Of a DNA stretch of 59,209 nt, positions 45,832 to 54,722 are shown piece by piece; position 1 is the first letter of the stretch; each line of letters starts with the position of its first letter. The notes under the pieces were generated by a model. That model saw only the letters and a program-made list of their open reading frames with translations, was not told where the DNA came from and ran no database searches. Origin of the DNA: JANMAT01 sp031359995 (GTDB lineage: Bacteria > Actinomycetota > Acidimicrobiia > Acidimicrobiales > Ilumatobacteraceae); NCBI GenBank assembly GCA_031359995.1, contig JANMAT010000103.1, positions 1 through 59,209 on the forward strand, in the 5' to 3' direction. The position numbers and the translations under genes were made by a program.

Positions 45832-46869
45832 CTAATCGTCCTGGCCGCGGAACAGACCCGCGGCCTGAAGGGCCTCGAACTCTTCGAGGGCCTGGCCGGT
45901 GCCGATGGCCACCGACTGCAAGGGGTTGTCGGCGATGTGGATGGGCATGCCCGTTTCGTGCTGCAGACGCAGATCGAGCCCGGTGAGCAGCGCGCCGCCC
46001 CCGGTGAGCATGATGCCCTGCTCCATGATGTCGGCCGCCAGCTCGGGCGGCGTCTTGTCGAGCGTCGCCTTCACCGCGTCGACGATGGCCTGCACCGGCT
46101 CTTCGATGGCCAAGCGGATCTCGTTCGTGGTGATGGTGATGGTCTTGGGCAGACCCGACACCAGGTCGCGACCGCGGACCTCGGCCGTGAGCTCCACTTC
46201 GAGGGGCCACGCCGAGCCCATGGCGATCTTGATCTCTTCGGCCGTACGCTCGCCGAGGGCCAGCGAGTACTCCTTCTTGATGTAGTTCACGACGGCGTCG
46301 TCGAGCTCGTCGCCGGCGACGCGCACGGACTGACTGGCCACGATGCCACCGAGGGAGATGACGGCGACCTCGGTGGTGCCACCGCCGATGTCGACGACCA
46401 TGTTGCCGGTGGGCTCCTGCACCGGCAGGCCGGCCCCGATGGCCGCGGCCATGGGCTCCTCGATGACGTAGGCCGGCTTGCGGGCGCCGGCCAGCTCGGC
46501 GGCGTCGGTGACGGCGCGCCGTTCCACCGGGGTGACGCCCGAGGGCACGCAGATGATCATGCGCGGCTTGTTGAAGCGGCTCTTGTGGACCTTCTGGATG
46601 AAGAAGCGGAGCATCTTCTCGCAGACGTCGAAGTCGGCGATGACGCCGTCCTTCAGGGGACGGATCGCCTGGATGTGCGCGGGCGTGCGCCCCATCATCC
46701 GCTTCGCGTCGAGACCGACGGCGAGCACCGTGCCGTCACGCACCGACATGGCCACGACGGACGGTTCGTTCAGGACCACACCGTGGCCGCGGACGTAGAT
46801 GAGGGTGTTGGCCGTACCCAGGTCGACCGCCATGTCGCGGCCGCCCATGGAGAACGAGTTGCCGGCCAT
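45832..46869 (-). CDS. mreB: Actin-like protein MreB
   Basis: A 345-residue bacterial actin. AVDLGTANTLIYVRGHGVVL is the first phosphate loop, NMVVDIGGGTTEVAVISLGG the second, and MLTGGGALLTGLDLRL the adenosine site. It forms membrane-bound filaments that guide wall synthesis. The ATG at 46869 has GGAGG 5 nt upstream and is preferred over an upstream in-frame ATG at 46923. The presence of mreBCD, mrdA and rodA predicts rod-like lateral growth, unlike the polar growth of Corynebacteriales. Confidence 0.96.
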   Translation of the reverse strand: MAGNSFSMGGRDMAVDLGTANTLIYVRGHGVVLNEPSVVAMSVRDGTVLAVGLDAKRMMGRTPAHIQAIRPLKDGVIADFDVCEKMLRFFIQKVHKSRFNKPRMIICVPSGVTPVERRAVTDAAELAGARKPAYVIEEPMAAAIGAGLPVQEPTGNMVVDIGGGTTEVAVISLGGIVASQSVRVAGDELDDAVVNYIKKEYSLALGERTAEEIKIAMGSAWPLEVELTAEVRGRDLVSGLPKTITITTNEIRLAIEEPVQAIVDAVKATLDKTPPELAADIMEQGIMLTGGGALLTGLDLRLQHETGMPIHIADNPLQSVAIGTGQALEEFEALQAAGLFRGQDD

Positions 46870-46934
46870 GATCCTCCCTCCGGCACCGTACGGGCCTGCT
46901 GCAGAGAGCCGGCCACAACCCATCCTAGCTGGTA

Positions 46935-47345
46935 TTACCGGTTCGGGAAGAAGATCCCGATCTCCCGCGCCGCCGACTCGGCCGAGTCGGAGCCGTGCAC
47001 CAGGTTCTCGGTGAACAGGATGCCGAGGTCACCACGGATCGTGCCGGACGCGGCCTTGCGGGGGTTGGTGGTGCCCATCATGTCGCGGACGACCTGGAAG
47101 GTGTCCTCGGGGCCTTCGAGCACCAGGGTCACGACCGGGCCGCGGGACATGAAGGCCACCAGATCGGCGTAGAAGGGCTTGCCCTCGTGCTCGGCGTAGT
47201 GGCGGCCGAGGATGGCGGCGTCGAGGGTGCGGAGCTGCATCGCGACGATGGTGAGCCCCTTGCGCTCGAAGCGGCCGATGATCTCGCCGGCGAGGCCGCG
47301 TTCGACGGTGTCGGGCTTGAGGATGACGAAGGTGCGATCAGACAT
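46935..47345 (-). CDS. ndk: Nucleoside diphosphate kinase
   Basis: A 136-residue enzyme, the usual bacterial size. MSDRTFVILKPDTVERGLAG opens the protein. The phospho-histidine is His117 in NLVHGSDS, and GPVVTLVLEG, PRKAASGTIRGDLG are family marks. It balances NTP pools by transferring the gamma phosphate. TAGCCT (47357-47362 in gene direction) lies 11 nt before the ATG, so ndk can be transcribed separately from folC, which ends 61 bp upstream. Confidence 0.97.
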   Translation of the reverse strand: MSDRTFVILKPDTVERGLAGEIIGRFERKGLTIVAMQLRTLDAAILGRHYAEHEGKPFYADLVAFMSRGPVVTLVLEGPEDTFQVVRDMMGTTNPRKAASGTIRGDLGILFTENLVHGSDSAESAAREIGIFFPNR

Positions 47346-47406
47346 GACGGGGTGCAAGGCTAGGGGGCGGCAGGCTTCGACCGCCACACGCGCCCGGCCC
47401 GGTGCG

Positions 47407-48702
47407 TCAGGGGAGCACGAGCTTGAGGTGGGGGCGGGCTTCGCCGACCACGTAGAGCGAGCCGGTCACGAGGATGGCGTCGTCGCCCGCGGCCCGGCTG
47501 ATGGCCTCGTCACAGGCCTTGGTCACCGACGGCACCAGCACCACCTGGTCACAGCCGAGCCTGGTCGCCGCGCTGGCCACCTCGCTGGCCGGCAGAGCGC
47601 GGGGCGTGTCGGGGGTGCAGCACACGACCACGTCGAACTCGTCGGCCCGCAGCGCGGCCAGCATCTCGGCCGGGTCTTTGCCCCGCAGGAATCCGACCAC
47701 CAGCAGGCGGCGGCCGGCGGGCGCGAAGTCGTCGGCCATGACCTCGGCACAGGCGTCGGCGCCGGCCGGGTTGTGGGCGCCGTCGACGATGACCAGGGGC
47801 TGGTGGCCGAGGACCTCGAACCGGCCGGGCCACTGCACCGCGGCAAAGCCCTCCTGCACGACCTCCTGGTCGAGGGCGGCGTCGAAGAACTCCTCGACGG
47901 CCGTGAGGGCCACCGCGGCGTTCTGGCCCTGGTGGCGCCCGTGCAGCGGCAGGAACAGCTCGCCATGGATCGAGCGCGGCGTGCGGATGTCGAGCAGGCG
48001 CCCGCCCAGCGCGAGCTCGTTGGCGGTGCACTCGAAGTCGATGTCGCGGTCGCGCACCACGGCGGCGCCCGCCCCGTGGAAGATGGCCGACAGCTCGGCG
48101 TCGGTCTCCCCCAGCACCAAAGTGGAGCCGGACTTCACGATGCCGGCCTTCTCGCGGGCCACGTCGGCCAGGGTGGGGCCGGCGAACTCGGTGTGGTCGG
48201 CGCCCACGTTGGTGACCACCACGACGCGCCCGTCGGCGACGTTGGTGGCGTCCCAGCGGCCGAGCAGGCCGACCTCGATGACCATCACGTCGACGGCGAC
48301 GTCGGCGAACCAGCGGTAGGCGGCGGCGGTGAGGATGTCGAAGTAGCCGGGGCGGATGCCGACGACGCCCTCGAGGTCGGCGATGGCGGCGATCTGCTCG
48401 GCCAACTCGTCGTCGCCGATGGACTCACCGTCGCGGCAGATGCGCTCGTTCACCCGTTCCAGGTGAGGGCTGGTGTAGGTGCCCACCGTGAGGCCATGGG
48501 CCATCAGGACCCGGGTGATGATCTGGCTGGTCGAACCCTTGCCGTTGGTGCCGGTGATGTGGATGACCGGCGCCGAGTGCTGGGGATCGCCCATCGCTTC
48601 GCACAGCGCGGTGATGCGGTCGAGCGTGGGGTGTTCGATGCGGCCGGTGGTGTCGTAGCTGGCGTGCTCCAGCAGGTACGCGACGGCCTCGTCGTAGTTC
48701 AT
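47407..48702 (-). CDS. folC: Folylpolyglutamate/dihydrofolate synthase
   Basis: A 431-residue Mur-ligase-fold enzyme. VIHITGTNGKGSTSQIITRV is the P-loop, TYTSPHLERVNERI the folate-side signature, and VVVTNVGADHTEF plus IVDGAHNPAGADA mark the ATP-metal site and the C-terminal domain. It adds glutamate to folates and may also make dihydrofolate. In many Actinomycetota valS precedes folC; here clpX does, 31 bp upstream. Confidence 0.95.
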   Translation of the reverse strand: MNYDEAVAYLLEHASYDTTGRIEHPTLDRITALCEAMGDPQHSAPVIHITGTNGKGSTSQIITRVLMAHGLTVGTYTSPHLERVNERICRDGESIGDDELAEQIAAIADLEGVVGIRPGYFDILTAAAYRWFADVAVDVMVIEVGLLGRWDATNVADGRVVVVTNVGADHTEFAGPTLADVAREKAGIVKSGSTLVLGETDAELSAIFHGAGAAVVRDRDIDFECTANELALGGRLLDIRTPRSIHGELFLPLHGRHQGQNAAVALTAVEEFFDAALDQEVVQEGFAAVQWPGRFEVLGHQPLVIVDGAHNPAGADACAEVMADDFAPAGRRLLVVGFLRGKDPAEMLAALRADEFDVVVCCTPDTPRALPASEVASAATRLGCDQVVLVPSVTKACDEAISRAAGDDAILVTGSLYVVGEARPHLKLVLP

Positions 48703-48733
48703 GGCTGCGGGACCCCGGTGGGTGCGGCGCCGC

Positions 48734-50026
48734 TCAGGACGCGGCGCGGCGCGGGCGGGTGACCCGGGAGGCCTCGCGCGGGAGGAGGGTGGGGTTCACC
48801 CTGGTGCGCACCGTGTCGGCGTCGATGACGACCTTGCCGATGTCGGTGCGGCCGGGCAGCTCGAACATGACGTTGGTGAGCACCTCTTCGAGGATGGCGC
48901 GCAGGCCACGGGCACCGGTCCCCCGGAGCAGGGCCTGCTGGGCCACGGCATCGAGCGCCTCGGGCGTGAAGTCGAGCTCGACGTCTTCGAACTCGAAGAA
49001 CTTGCGGTACTGCTTCACCAGCGCGTTCTTCGGGCCCATCAGGATCTCGACCAGCGCGGGGCGGTCGAGGTTCGACACGGCGCCGATGACGGGCAGGCGG
49101 CCGACGAACTCGGGGATGAGGCCGAACTTGAGCAGGTCTTCCGGGAGCACCTGGATGAACAGTTCGCCCGGGTCCTTCTCGTGACGGGACCGGATGGTGG
49201 CTTGGAAGCCGACGCCCTTGTGGCCGATGCGGTTCTCGATCAACTTGTCGAGCCCGGCGAAGGCGCCGCCACAGATGAACAGGATGTTCGTGGTGTCGAT
49301 CTGGATGAACTCCTGGTGGGGGTGCTTGCGCCCGCCCTGCGGCGGCACCGAGGCCACCGTGCCTTCCAGGATCTTCAGCAGGGCCTGCTGCACGCCTTCG
49401 CCCGACACGTCACGGGTGATCGACGGGTTCTCGCTCTTGCGGGCGATCTTGTCGATCTCGTCGATGTAGATGATGCCCGTCTCGGCCTTCTTGACGTCGT
49501 AGTCGGCGGCCTGGATGAGCTTCAGCAGGATGTTCTCGACGTCTTCGCCGACGTAGCCGGCCTCGGTGAGGGCGGTGGCGTCGGCGATGGCGAACGGCAC
49601 GTTCAGCATGCGGGCCAGCGTCTGGGCGAGCAGCGTCTTGCCGCAGCCCGTGGGGCCGAGCAGCAGGATGTTGCTCTTCGACAGCTCGACCTCGTCACGC
49701 GCCGCACCGGGCGTGCGCAGCTGACCGTTCTGGAACTGGATCCGCTTGTAGTGGTTGTACACCGCAACCGACAGGATCTTCTTGGCCGAGTCCTGGCCGA
49801 CGACGTAGTCGTTCAGGAACCCGAAGATCTCCTTCGGCTTGGGCAACTCGTCGAAGCGCACCTCGGGATGATCGGCCAGCTCCTCTTCGATGATCTCGTT
49901 GCAGAGCTCGATGCACTCATCGCAGATGTAGACGCCGGGGCCGGCGATGAGCTTCTTCACCTGCTTCTGCGACTTCCCGCAGAAGGAGCACTTGAGCAGT
50001 TCGCCCGAGTCTCCGAATTTCGCCAC
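48734..50026 (-). CDS. clpX: ClpXP unfoldase subunit ClpX
   Basis: A 430-residue AAA+ unfoldase. The N-terminal zinc-binding domain has CSFC and CDEC pairs (CSFCGKSQKQVKKLIAGPGV). Walker A is GPTGCGKT, followed by EAGYVGEDVENILLKL (pore region) and IIYIDEIDKIARK (Walker B). PEFVGRLPVIGAV and GARGLRAILEEV mark sensor 2 and the C-terminal domain. It unfolds substrates and feeds them to ClpP, encoded 21 bp upstream. Confidence 0.97.
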   Translation of the reverse strand: MAKFGDSGELLKCSFCGKSQKQVKKLIAGPGVYICDECIELCNEIIEEELADHPEVRFDELPKPKEIFGFLNDYVVGQDSAKKILSVAVYNHYKRIQFQNGQLRTPGAARDEVELSKSNILLLGPTGCGKTLLAQTLARMLNVPFAIADATALTEAGYVGEDVENILLKLIQAADYDVKKAETGIIYIDEIDKIARKSENPSITRDVSGEGVQQALLKILEGTVASVPPQGGRKHPHQEFIQIDTTNILFICGGAFAGLDKLIENRIGHKGVGFQATIRSRHEKDPGELFIQVLPEDLLKFGLIPEFVGRLPVIGAVSNLDRPALVEILMGPKNALVKQYRKFFEFEDVELDFTPEALDAVAQQALLRGTGARGLRAILEEVLTNVMFELPGRTDIGKVVIDADTVRTRVNPTLLPREASRVTRPRRAAS

Positions 50027-50047
50027 GACGTTTCCCCCTGGTCCCGG

Positions 50048-50680
50048 TTACTTGATCGGGCCTGAGTTGTCGGCTGCGTTCCGGGCGACGATCACTTCGT
50101 CGATGATGCCATAGTCCTTGGCCTCGTCGGCCGACATCACGAAGTCACGATCGGTGTCACGGTGGATGCGGTCGACGTCCTGGCCGGTGTGGGTGGAGAT
50201 GATCTCTTCCAGGAGGGTGCGCATGCGCAGGATCTCCTTGGCCGCCAGCTCGATGTCGGCCGCCTGACCGTAGCCGGTCTGGCCGTACGGCTGGTGCAGG
50301 AGCACCCGGGCGTGGGGCAGCGCCAGGCGCTTGCCCTTGGTGCCGGCGGCCAGCAGCACCGCAGCCGCCGACGCGGCCTGGCCGAGGCAGATGGTGGCGA
50401 TGTCGTTCTTGATGAACCGCATCGTGTCGTAGATCGCGAACAGCGCGGTGATGTCGCCACCGGGGCTGTTGATGTAGATGTTGATGTCCTTGTCAGGGTT
50501 CTCCGACTCGAGGAAGATCAACTGCGCGCACATCAGGTTGGCGATGGTGTCATCGATGGGCGTGCCCAACATGATGATGTTCTCCCGCAGGAGGCGGGAG
50601 TACAGGTCGTAGGCCCGCTCGCCCCGGTTGGTCTGCTCGACGACGGTGGGGACCATGTAGTTCTGCAGGCGCTCGATCAC
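50048..50680 (-). CDS. clpP: ATP-dependent Clp protease proteolytic subunit
   Basis: A 210-residue serine protease. The catalytic Ser104 is in LGQAASAAAVLLAAG and His129 in RVLLHQPYG; the Asp lies in RDTDRD near 175-179. INSPGGDITALFAIYD is the oxyanion region. The GTG at 50680 overlaps the tig stop by 4 nt (GTGA) and gives the usual VIERLQNYMVPTVVEQ start; the ATG at 50656 is an alternative. Only one clpP is seen here; many Actinomycetota carry two in tandem. Confidence 0.95.
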   Translation of the reverse strand: MIERLQNYMVPTVVEQTNRGERAYDLYSRLLRENIIMLGTPIDDTIANLMCAQLIFLESENPDKDINIYINSPGGDITALFAIYDTMRFIKNDIATICLGQAASAAAVLLAAGTKGKRLALPHARVLLHQPYGQTGYGQAADIELAAKEILRMRTLLEEIISTHTGQDVDRIHRDTDRDFVMSADEAKDYGIIDEVIVARNAADNSGPIK

Positions 50681-52050
50681 GATTCGCTCGCTTCTTCGGA
50701 GGTGTCGGCTGGGGAGGTCTCGGCGGAGTCGTCGCCGGTGCCGGGAAGCAGCAGCGATCGTTCCACCATCTTGCCGTCCGGGTCGACGATTTCCACCCGC
50801 TGCAGCAGCCAATCGAGGGCCTTGCGGTTCCGCAGCTCGGAGCGCAGCCCGGACACGGCGTCCTGCTTCTCGTACTCACGGCGCACCTGCGAGGCCTTCA
50901 TGTTGACCTGGAGCGCGATCCGGGCGTACTCGGCTTCGAGCTCGTCGTCGTCGACCTCGAGGCTCTCGGCGCCGGCCACGGCCCGCAGGCCCAGGTCGGC
51001 CTTCACGGCCCGCACCGAGGCGTCGCGCAGACCGTCGGTGAGCTGGTCGGAGGTCTGGCCGGTGATGGCCAGGTAGTTCTCGAACGGGATGCCCTGCTGC
51101 TGGAGCTGGGCGACCAGGTTCTGGGCCCGGGCGCTGAGCTCGCTGTTGACGAGCGCCTCCGGCGGCTCCTCTTCCACCAGTTCGGCGAGCGCCTGCGTGG
51201 TGCGCTCGACGAAGGCCTGGCGGACCTGGTTCAGGCGGATGGCCTCGAACCGCTCGGCGATGGCGTTGCGCCAGTCGACCACCGACTCGTGCTCGCCCAC
51301 GTTCTCGGCGACCCAGTCGTCGGTGAGCTCGGGGAGCGCCAGCTCCTGGACCCTGGTGACGGTGACGGCGAAGTCGGCCTCATCCTCGGTGCCCGAAGGC
51401 GTGGCCGTGAACGTGAGCACGTCGCCGGTGGTGGCGCCGATGATCTCCTCGTCGAAGGTGGGGGCGACCCAACCGCGGCCCAGCTCGTAGAGCCAGTCCT
51501 CGGTGTTCAGGCCGGCCACCGGCTCACCGTCGCGGTGGGCGGCGAGGGTGAGGGTGACCTGGTCGCCGTTCACCGCGGGCCGGTCGACGTCGACCAGGCT
51601 GCCGTGGCGGCGCCGTTCGGCCTCGATGGGACCGTCGATCTCGGCGGGGTCGACGTCGACGCTGGGCACCTCGACGCGCAGGCCGCCGTAGCCGGCGACG
51701 GCGACCTTGGGCCGCACCTCGATGGTGGCGTCGAAGCTGACCGGGCCCGACTCCTCGCCGCCGGTGATCTCCACCTCGGGCGTGGCGATGATGTCGACCT
51801 CGTGCTCCTTGACCGCCTTGGTCAGGTACGCCGGGATGCCGTCGCGGAGCGCCTGCTCGCGGGCGGGGCCCACGCCCAGCCGCGCTTCCAGGACACGCCG
51901 GGGGGCCTTGCCGGGCCGGAACCCGGGTAGCCGGACCTCGTGGGCGATCTTCCGAAAGGCAGCGTCGATGTCCTTGTCGAACTCCGACTCGTCCACCTCG
52001 ACGCTCAGGCGGACCTTGTTCCCCTCCAGGGGTGCGACCGTGCTCTTCAT
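50677..52050 (-). CDS. tig: Trigger factor
   Basis: A 457-residue ribosome-associated chaperone. The N-terminal ribosome-binding domain has VPLEG-like APLEGNKVRLSVEVDESEFD and the signature LPGFRPGKAPRRVLEARLG. The middle PPIase-like domain (about 150-250) and the helical C-terminal arm follow. The tail is acidic (SAETSPADTSEEASES). The ATG at 52050 is chosen because homology begins there; TATGCT (52061-52066 in gene direction) lies 10 nt upstream. tig-clpP-clpX form one operon. Confidence 0.95.
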   Translation of the reverse strand: MKSTVAPLEGNKVRLSVEVDESEFDKDIDAAFRKIAHEVRLPGFRPGKAPRRVLEARLGVGPAREQALRDGIPAYLTKAVKEHEVDIIATPEVEITGGEESGPVSFDATIEVRPKVAVAGYGGLRVEVPSVDVDPAEIDGPIEAERRRHGSLVDVDRPAVNGDQVTLTLAAHRDGEPVAGLNTEDWLYELGRGWVAPTFDEEIIGATTGDVLTFTATPSGTEDEADFAVTVTRVQELALPELTDDWVAENVGEHESVVDWRNAIAERFEAIRLNQVRQAFVERTTQALAELVEEEPPEALVNSELSARAQNLVAQLQQQGIPFENYLAITGQTSDQLTDGLRDASVRAVKADLGLRAVAGAESLEVDDDELEAEYARIALQVNMKASQVRREYEKQDAVSGLRSELRNRKALDWLLQRVEIVDPDGKMVERSLLLPGTGDDSAETSPADTSEEASES

Positions 52051-52250
52051 CAGGGAGGCGAGCATACTGGTCAACCCGCCGCACGCAGGCTTTGGACCCC
52101 TCACCACGAGCTGGATCCGCCGCCCGAGCTGCTGCCGCCCGACGAGTGCCACGAACCGGACGAGCGGGACGAATGCAAGATCCCGAAGAGTGGGATGACG
52201 GTTCGGGGAATCTGCTCATCGAGCCGACGATGAGGCAGAATGAGCCCGCT

Positions 52251-52508
52251 ATGACCATCTGGAAGCCCCACGCGCTGGCCAAGCCCCATCCCAACCAGCT
52301 CGAGCTCGGTCGGGGTGACCGCGTGAGCGCCACGGTCGACCTGCCCGGCGTGCCGGTTGGCACCGAGGGCAAGGTCATCCTGGCCAACGGGTTCAACTGG
52401 CTGCGCTATCGCGTGCAGTTCACCAACGGCGCCGAGCTCAACGACCTCGACGGCCGCCACCTGGCGCCCGCCGGTCGCACCGCCAAGCGCCTGGCCAAGA
52501 AGCGCTGA
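52251..52508 (+). CDS. Small basic SH3-like protein of unknown function
   Basis: An 85-residue protein, not recognised as a named family. The core (GRGDRVSATVDLPGVPVGTE followed by GKVILANGFNWLRYRVQF) resembles a short SH3/KOW-like barrel, and the tail GRTAKRLAKKR is basic. It could bind RNA or protein; that is inference. CAGAAT lies 9 nt before the ATG as a possible -10 box. It is divergent from tig across a 200-bp gap that must hold both promoters and in which I see nothing else. Confidence 0.7.
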   Translation: MTIWKPHALAKPHPNQLELGRGDRVSATVDLPGVPVGTEGKVILANGFNWLRYRVQFTNGAELNDLDGRHLAPAGRTAKRLAKKR

Positions 52509-52619
52509 CCCACCCGCCATGCCGCGGTCGGATCCGGCTGCGTCCGGGTGAGCCCGGAACGCCCGGTGATGCGTTGCCGACGCGTCGGAGCTGATCCGAC
52601 CGGTAGTGTCACGGTCCAC

Positions 52620-52692
52620 CGGGGAGTGGCGCAGTTGGCAGCGCGCGACGTTTGGGTCGTCGAGGCCGCGGGTTCGAATCCCGCCTCCCCGA
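52620..52692 (+). tRNA. tRNA-Pro (anticodon TGG)
   Basis: A 73-nt cloverleaf. Acceptor CGGGGAG pairs with CTCCCCG, and the D arm is GCGC-AGTTGGCA-GCGC. The anticodon stem CGACG/CGTCG carries loop TTTGGGT (anticodon TGG), and the T arm is GCGGG-TTCGAAT-CCCGC. The discriminator base is A, and CCA is not encoded. Confidence 0.95.
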
Positions 52693-52742
52693 CGCACACC
52701 GCCCGCTGAGGGCCACCCGGTCGAGCGCCAGGCGCGCCAGGC

Positions 52743-52976
52743 GTGAGGATCGCGCCGTGTGTGACGGAGGCGACCACGGGCACGACCGCCCCGGCGAGGC
52801 GCGCACGGCGGGCCGGCATGGGGCGCGTCGCCAGAGTGCCGGCGGCTCAGTTCGTGCAGGGCGACACGGCACCGGGGCTGGTGGCCGAGCACGGCTTCGC
52901 CGCGTCGGTGACGACGCGACGGGGCCACCACACCCACACGCTGCTGTTCGACACCGGGGTGTCGCCCCCTCGCTGA
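52743..52976 (+). pseudogene. Truncated metallo-beta-lactamase-fold protein
   Basis: The frame reads VQGDTAPGLVAEHGFAASVT and THTLLFDTGVSP before it stops. This is the N-terminal strand pair of one group of MBL-fold hydrolases, where LLAEHGF and LLFDTG precede the metal site. The HxHxDH metal ligands that should follow are absent. Downstream text in other frames (FTYDAIIANAIERGS to 53059) does not restore them. The remnant begins about 50 bp after tRNA-Pro, a frequent site of insertion and decay. Nothing else is seen between 52977 and 53076. Confidence 0.45.
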
Positions 52977-53076
52977 TCCGGCCACGGGCAACGCAGCCCG
53001 GGGTGTTCACGTACGACGCGATCATCGCGAATGCGATCGAGAGAGGGTCGACCGGCTGACGGTCGCACCCGTGGGT

Positions 53077-54405
53077 TCAGGCGACGCCGGGCGACACCCG
53101 CTGGGGCAGGGGGCGGCCGGCCAGGGCCACGCACCCGGCGGCCACGAGGTTCACCACCGCGAGCACGCGGAACGGGATGTCGTAGCCGTCGAAGCGGTCG
53201 ACGGCCCAGCCCATGAACAGCAGACCGATGCCGGAGCCGACCGAGCCCGACAACGACACGACGCCGTAGATGGCGCCGAACGACACCATGCCGAACCGCT
53301 CCCCCGTCACCAACGACTGGAGCATGTAGACGTTGCCGACGGTGGTGCCGAACATCAGCGCAGCGGCGTACAGCAAAGGCGCGGCATGGGCGAAGGAGTA
53401 CACGCCGATGCACAGACCCTGCAGCGTCACGAAGCCGACGGTCATGGCCACCTTCGGGGCCCGATCGGCGAACGATCCCACGATGAGGCGGGCGATGATC
53501 GACCCGACGGTGGTGACGGTGACCGCGAACGCGGCGGCCGAGCGGCTGCCGAGGCGGTGATCGGCCTGCAGGAACGCGACCTGGTGGATGAGCACACCGG
53601 TCTGGGCCGCCAGCGACAGGGCGAAGCCGACCACGAGCGCCCAGAACGGGATCGTGCGGGCCGCCTGACGGCGGGTCCAGTGCTGGTACTGGTGGGCCGC
53701 GGTCGTGGTGGCGCGCGTCCGCGCCTCTTCGGCAGTGCGCCCGTCGGGGTGGAGGCCGAGCGACTGCGGCGTGGCCGACACGACGGCCATCAGAATGGGC
53801 ACGGCGATCACGATGACGGCGATGCCGAGGACGGGCGCAGCCAGCCCGAGCCCTCCATGACCGATGAGGGCCGAACCGACCGGCACGAGGATGGCACCGC
53901 CGAGCGACACCCCGGTGGAGCTGATGCTGAGCGCCCTGGCCCGGTTCTCTATGAACCACTTGGTCAGGAGCGAGCTGACGGCCACGCCGGCACCGATGCC
54001 GAAGGCGACGGCCATCACGAAGTAGCAGGCGAACAGTTGCCACGGGCGCGAGATGTGCCCGAGGGCGACGGCGGCACCACCGGTGAGGACCGCACCGGTG
54101 AGCATGAAGCGGCGGGGACCGATGCGGTCGAGGAACGGCCCCACGAGGAACGACGAGATGCCGGCGGTGATGAAGTACATGCCGCTGGCCGAGCTGACGA
54201 TCGAGGCCGACCAGCCGTGCTCGTCGCGCAACGGCTTCAGGAAGATGCTCTGGCCGTAGTAGCCGACGCCGACGGTGACGAAGTTGGTGACGACGCAGCC
54301 GGCCACGATGAGCCAGCCGTAGAAGATGCGCCCTTTCACGAACCGGTGGGCGAAGGGCGGGCGCGGCGCGGGGTCGGCGCTTTGCACCGGCACGTCGACG
54401 GCCAT
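53077..54405 (-). CDS. MFS transporter (monocarboxylate-type)
   Basis: A 442-residue permease with about twelve hydrophobic helices. FYGWLIVAGCVVTNFVTVGV at the start, FLVGPFLDRIGPRRFMLTGA (loop 2-3 motif) and SISSTGVSLGGAILVP fit the oxalate/formate and monocarboxylate-related branch of the major facilitator superfamily. The substrate is not predictable. A cytosolic loop of about 40 residues lies near the middle (TAEEARTRATTTAAHQYQHW). The ATG at 54405 has GGGAGGAG upstream. It stands alone between two tRNA genes. Confidence 0.85.
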   Translation of the reverse strand: MAVDVPVQSADPAPRPPFAHRFVKGRIFYGWLIVAGCVVTNFVTVGVGYYGQSIFLKPLRDEHGWSASIVSSASGMYFITAGISSFLVGPFLDRIGPRRFMLTGAVLTGGAAVALGHISRPWQLFACYFVMAVAFGIGAGVAVSSLLTKWFIENRARALSISSTGVSLGGAILVPVGSALIGHGGLGLAAPVLGIAVIVIAVPILMAVVSATPQSLGLHPDGRTAEEARTRATTTAAHQYQHWTRRQAARTIPFWALVVGFALSLAAQTGVLIHQVAFLQADHRLGSRSAAAFAVTVTTVGSIIARLIVGSFADRAPKVAMTVGFVTLQGLCIGVYSFAHAAPLLYAAALMFGTTVGNVYMLQSLVTGERFGMVSFGAIYGVVSLSGSVGSGIGLLFMGWAVDRFDGYDIPFRVLAVVNLVAAGCVALAGRPLPQRVSPGVA

Positions 54406-54518
54406 GGTCGCTCTCCTCCCCTGCCGATGACCGTAGTGCGAGGGTTCGGCTCGACGCCGCTTCGCGCCCGTCAGGTAGGTAGGGTGGACGCCTGCGACGG
54501 CCCGGCTCAGGGCCTCTC

Positions 54519-54593
54519 GCGGGTGTAGCTCAATGGCTAGAGTTCCAGCCTTCCAAGCTGGCCATGCGGGTTCGATTCCCGTCACCCGCTCCA
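54519..54593 (+). tRNA. tRNA-Gly (anticodon TCC)
   Basis: Acceptor GCGGGTG pairs with CACCCGC. The anticodon stem CCAGC/GCTGG has loop CTTCCAA (anticodon TCC), and the T arm is GCGGG-TTCGATT-CCCGT. The CCA end is encoded (54591-54593). Its 3' half is a classic integration target, and accessory-looking genes begin immediately after it. Confidence 0.95.
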
Positions 54594-54650
54594 TGTTTCC
54601 CCAGGTCAGAGGCACCACAGCCTGTTGACTGGTTCCGAGTCAGCGGCCCC

Positions 54651-54671
54651 GTGCCCTTTCTGTGCCCTTTC
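54651..54671. repeat. Tandem GTGCCCTTTC repeats beside tRNA-Gly
   Basis: GTGCCCTTTC occurs twice (54651-54660 and 54662-54671) with one base between, an 11-bp period, 58 bp after the tRNA-Gly CCA end. Tyrosine integrase arm-type sites often look like this next to a tRNA attachment core. No integrase gene is in the window. Confidence 0.4.
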
Positions 54672-54722
54672 CAGCGGACAGTCACGGTCACTCGCGGTCG
54701 ACTCCGCGCTGTCGCGCGTCGC

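Noticed and set aside
52069..52074. TTGACC as -35 box for tig
   Set aside because: It is only 2 bp from the TATGCT -10 candidate, far from the 16-18 bp needed.
52609..52700. Protein-like frame antisense to tRNA-Pro (SNPRPRRPK pattern)
   Set aside because: It is again the reverse strand of a tRNA gene.
54530..54618. Peptide-like frame antisense to tRNA-Gly (GNRTRM pattern)
   Set aside because: This is the known artefact of translating a tRNA gene; the cloverleaf explains the sequence.
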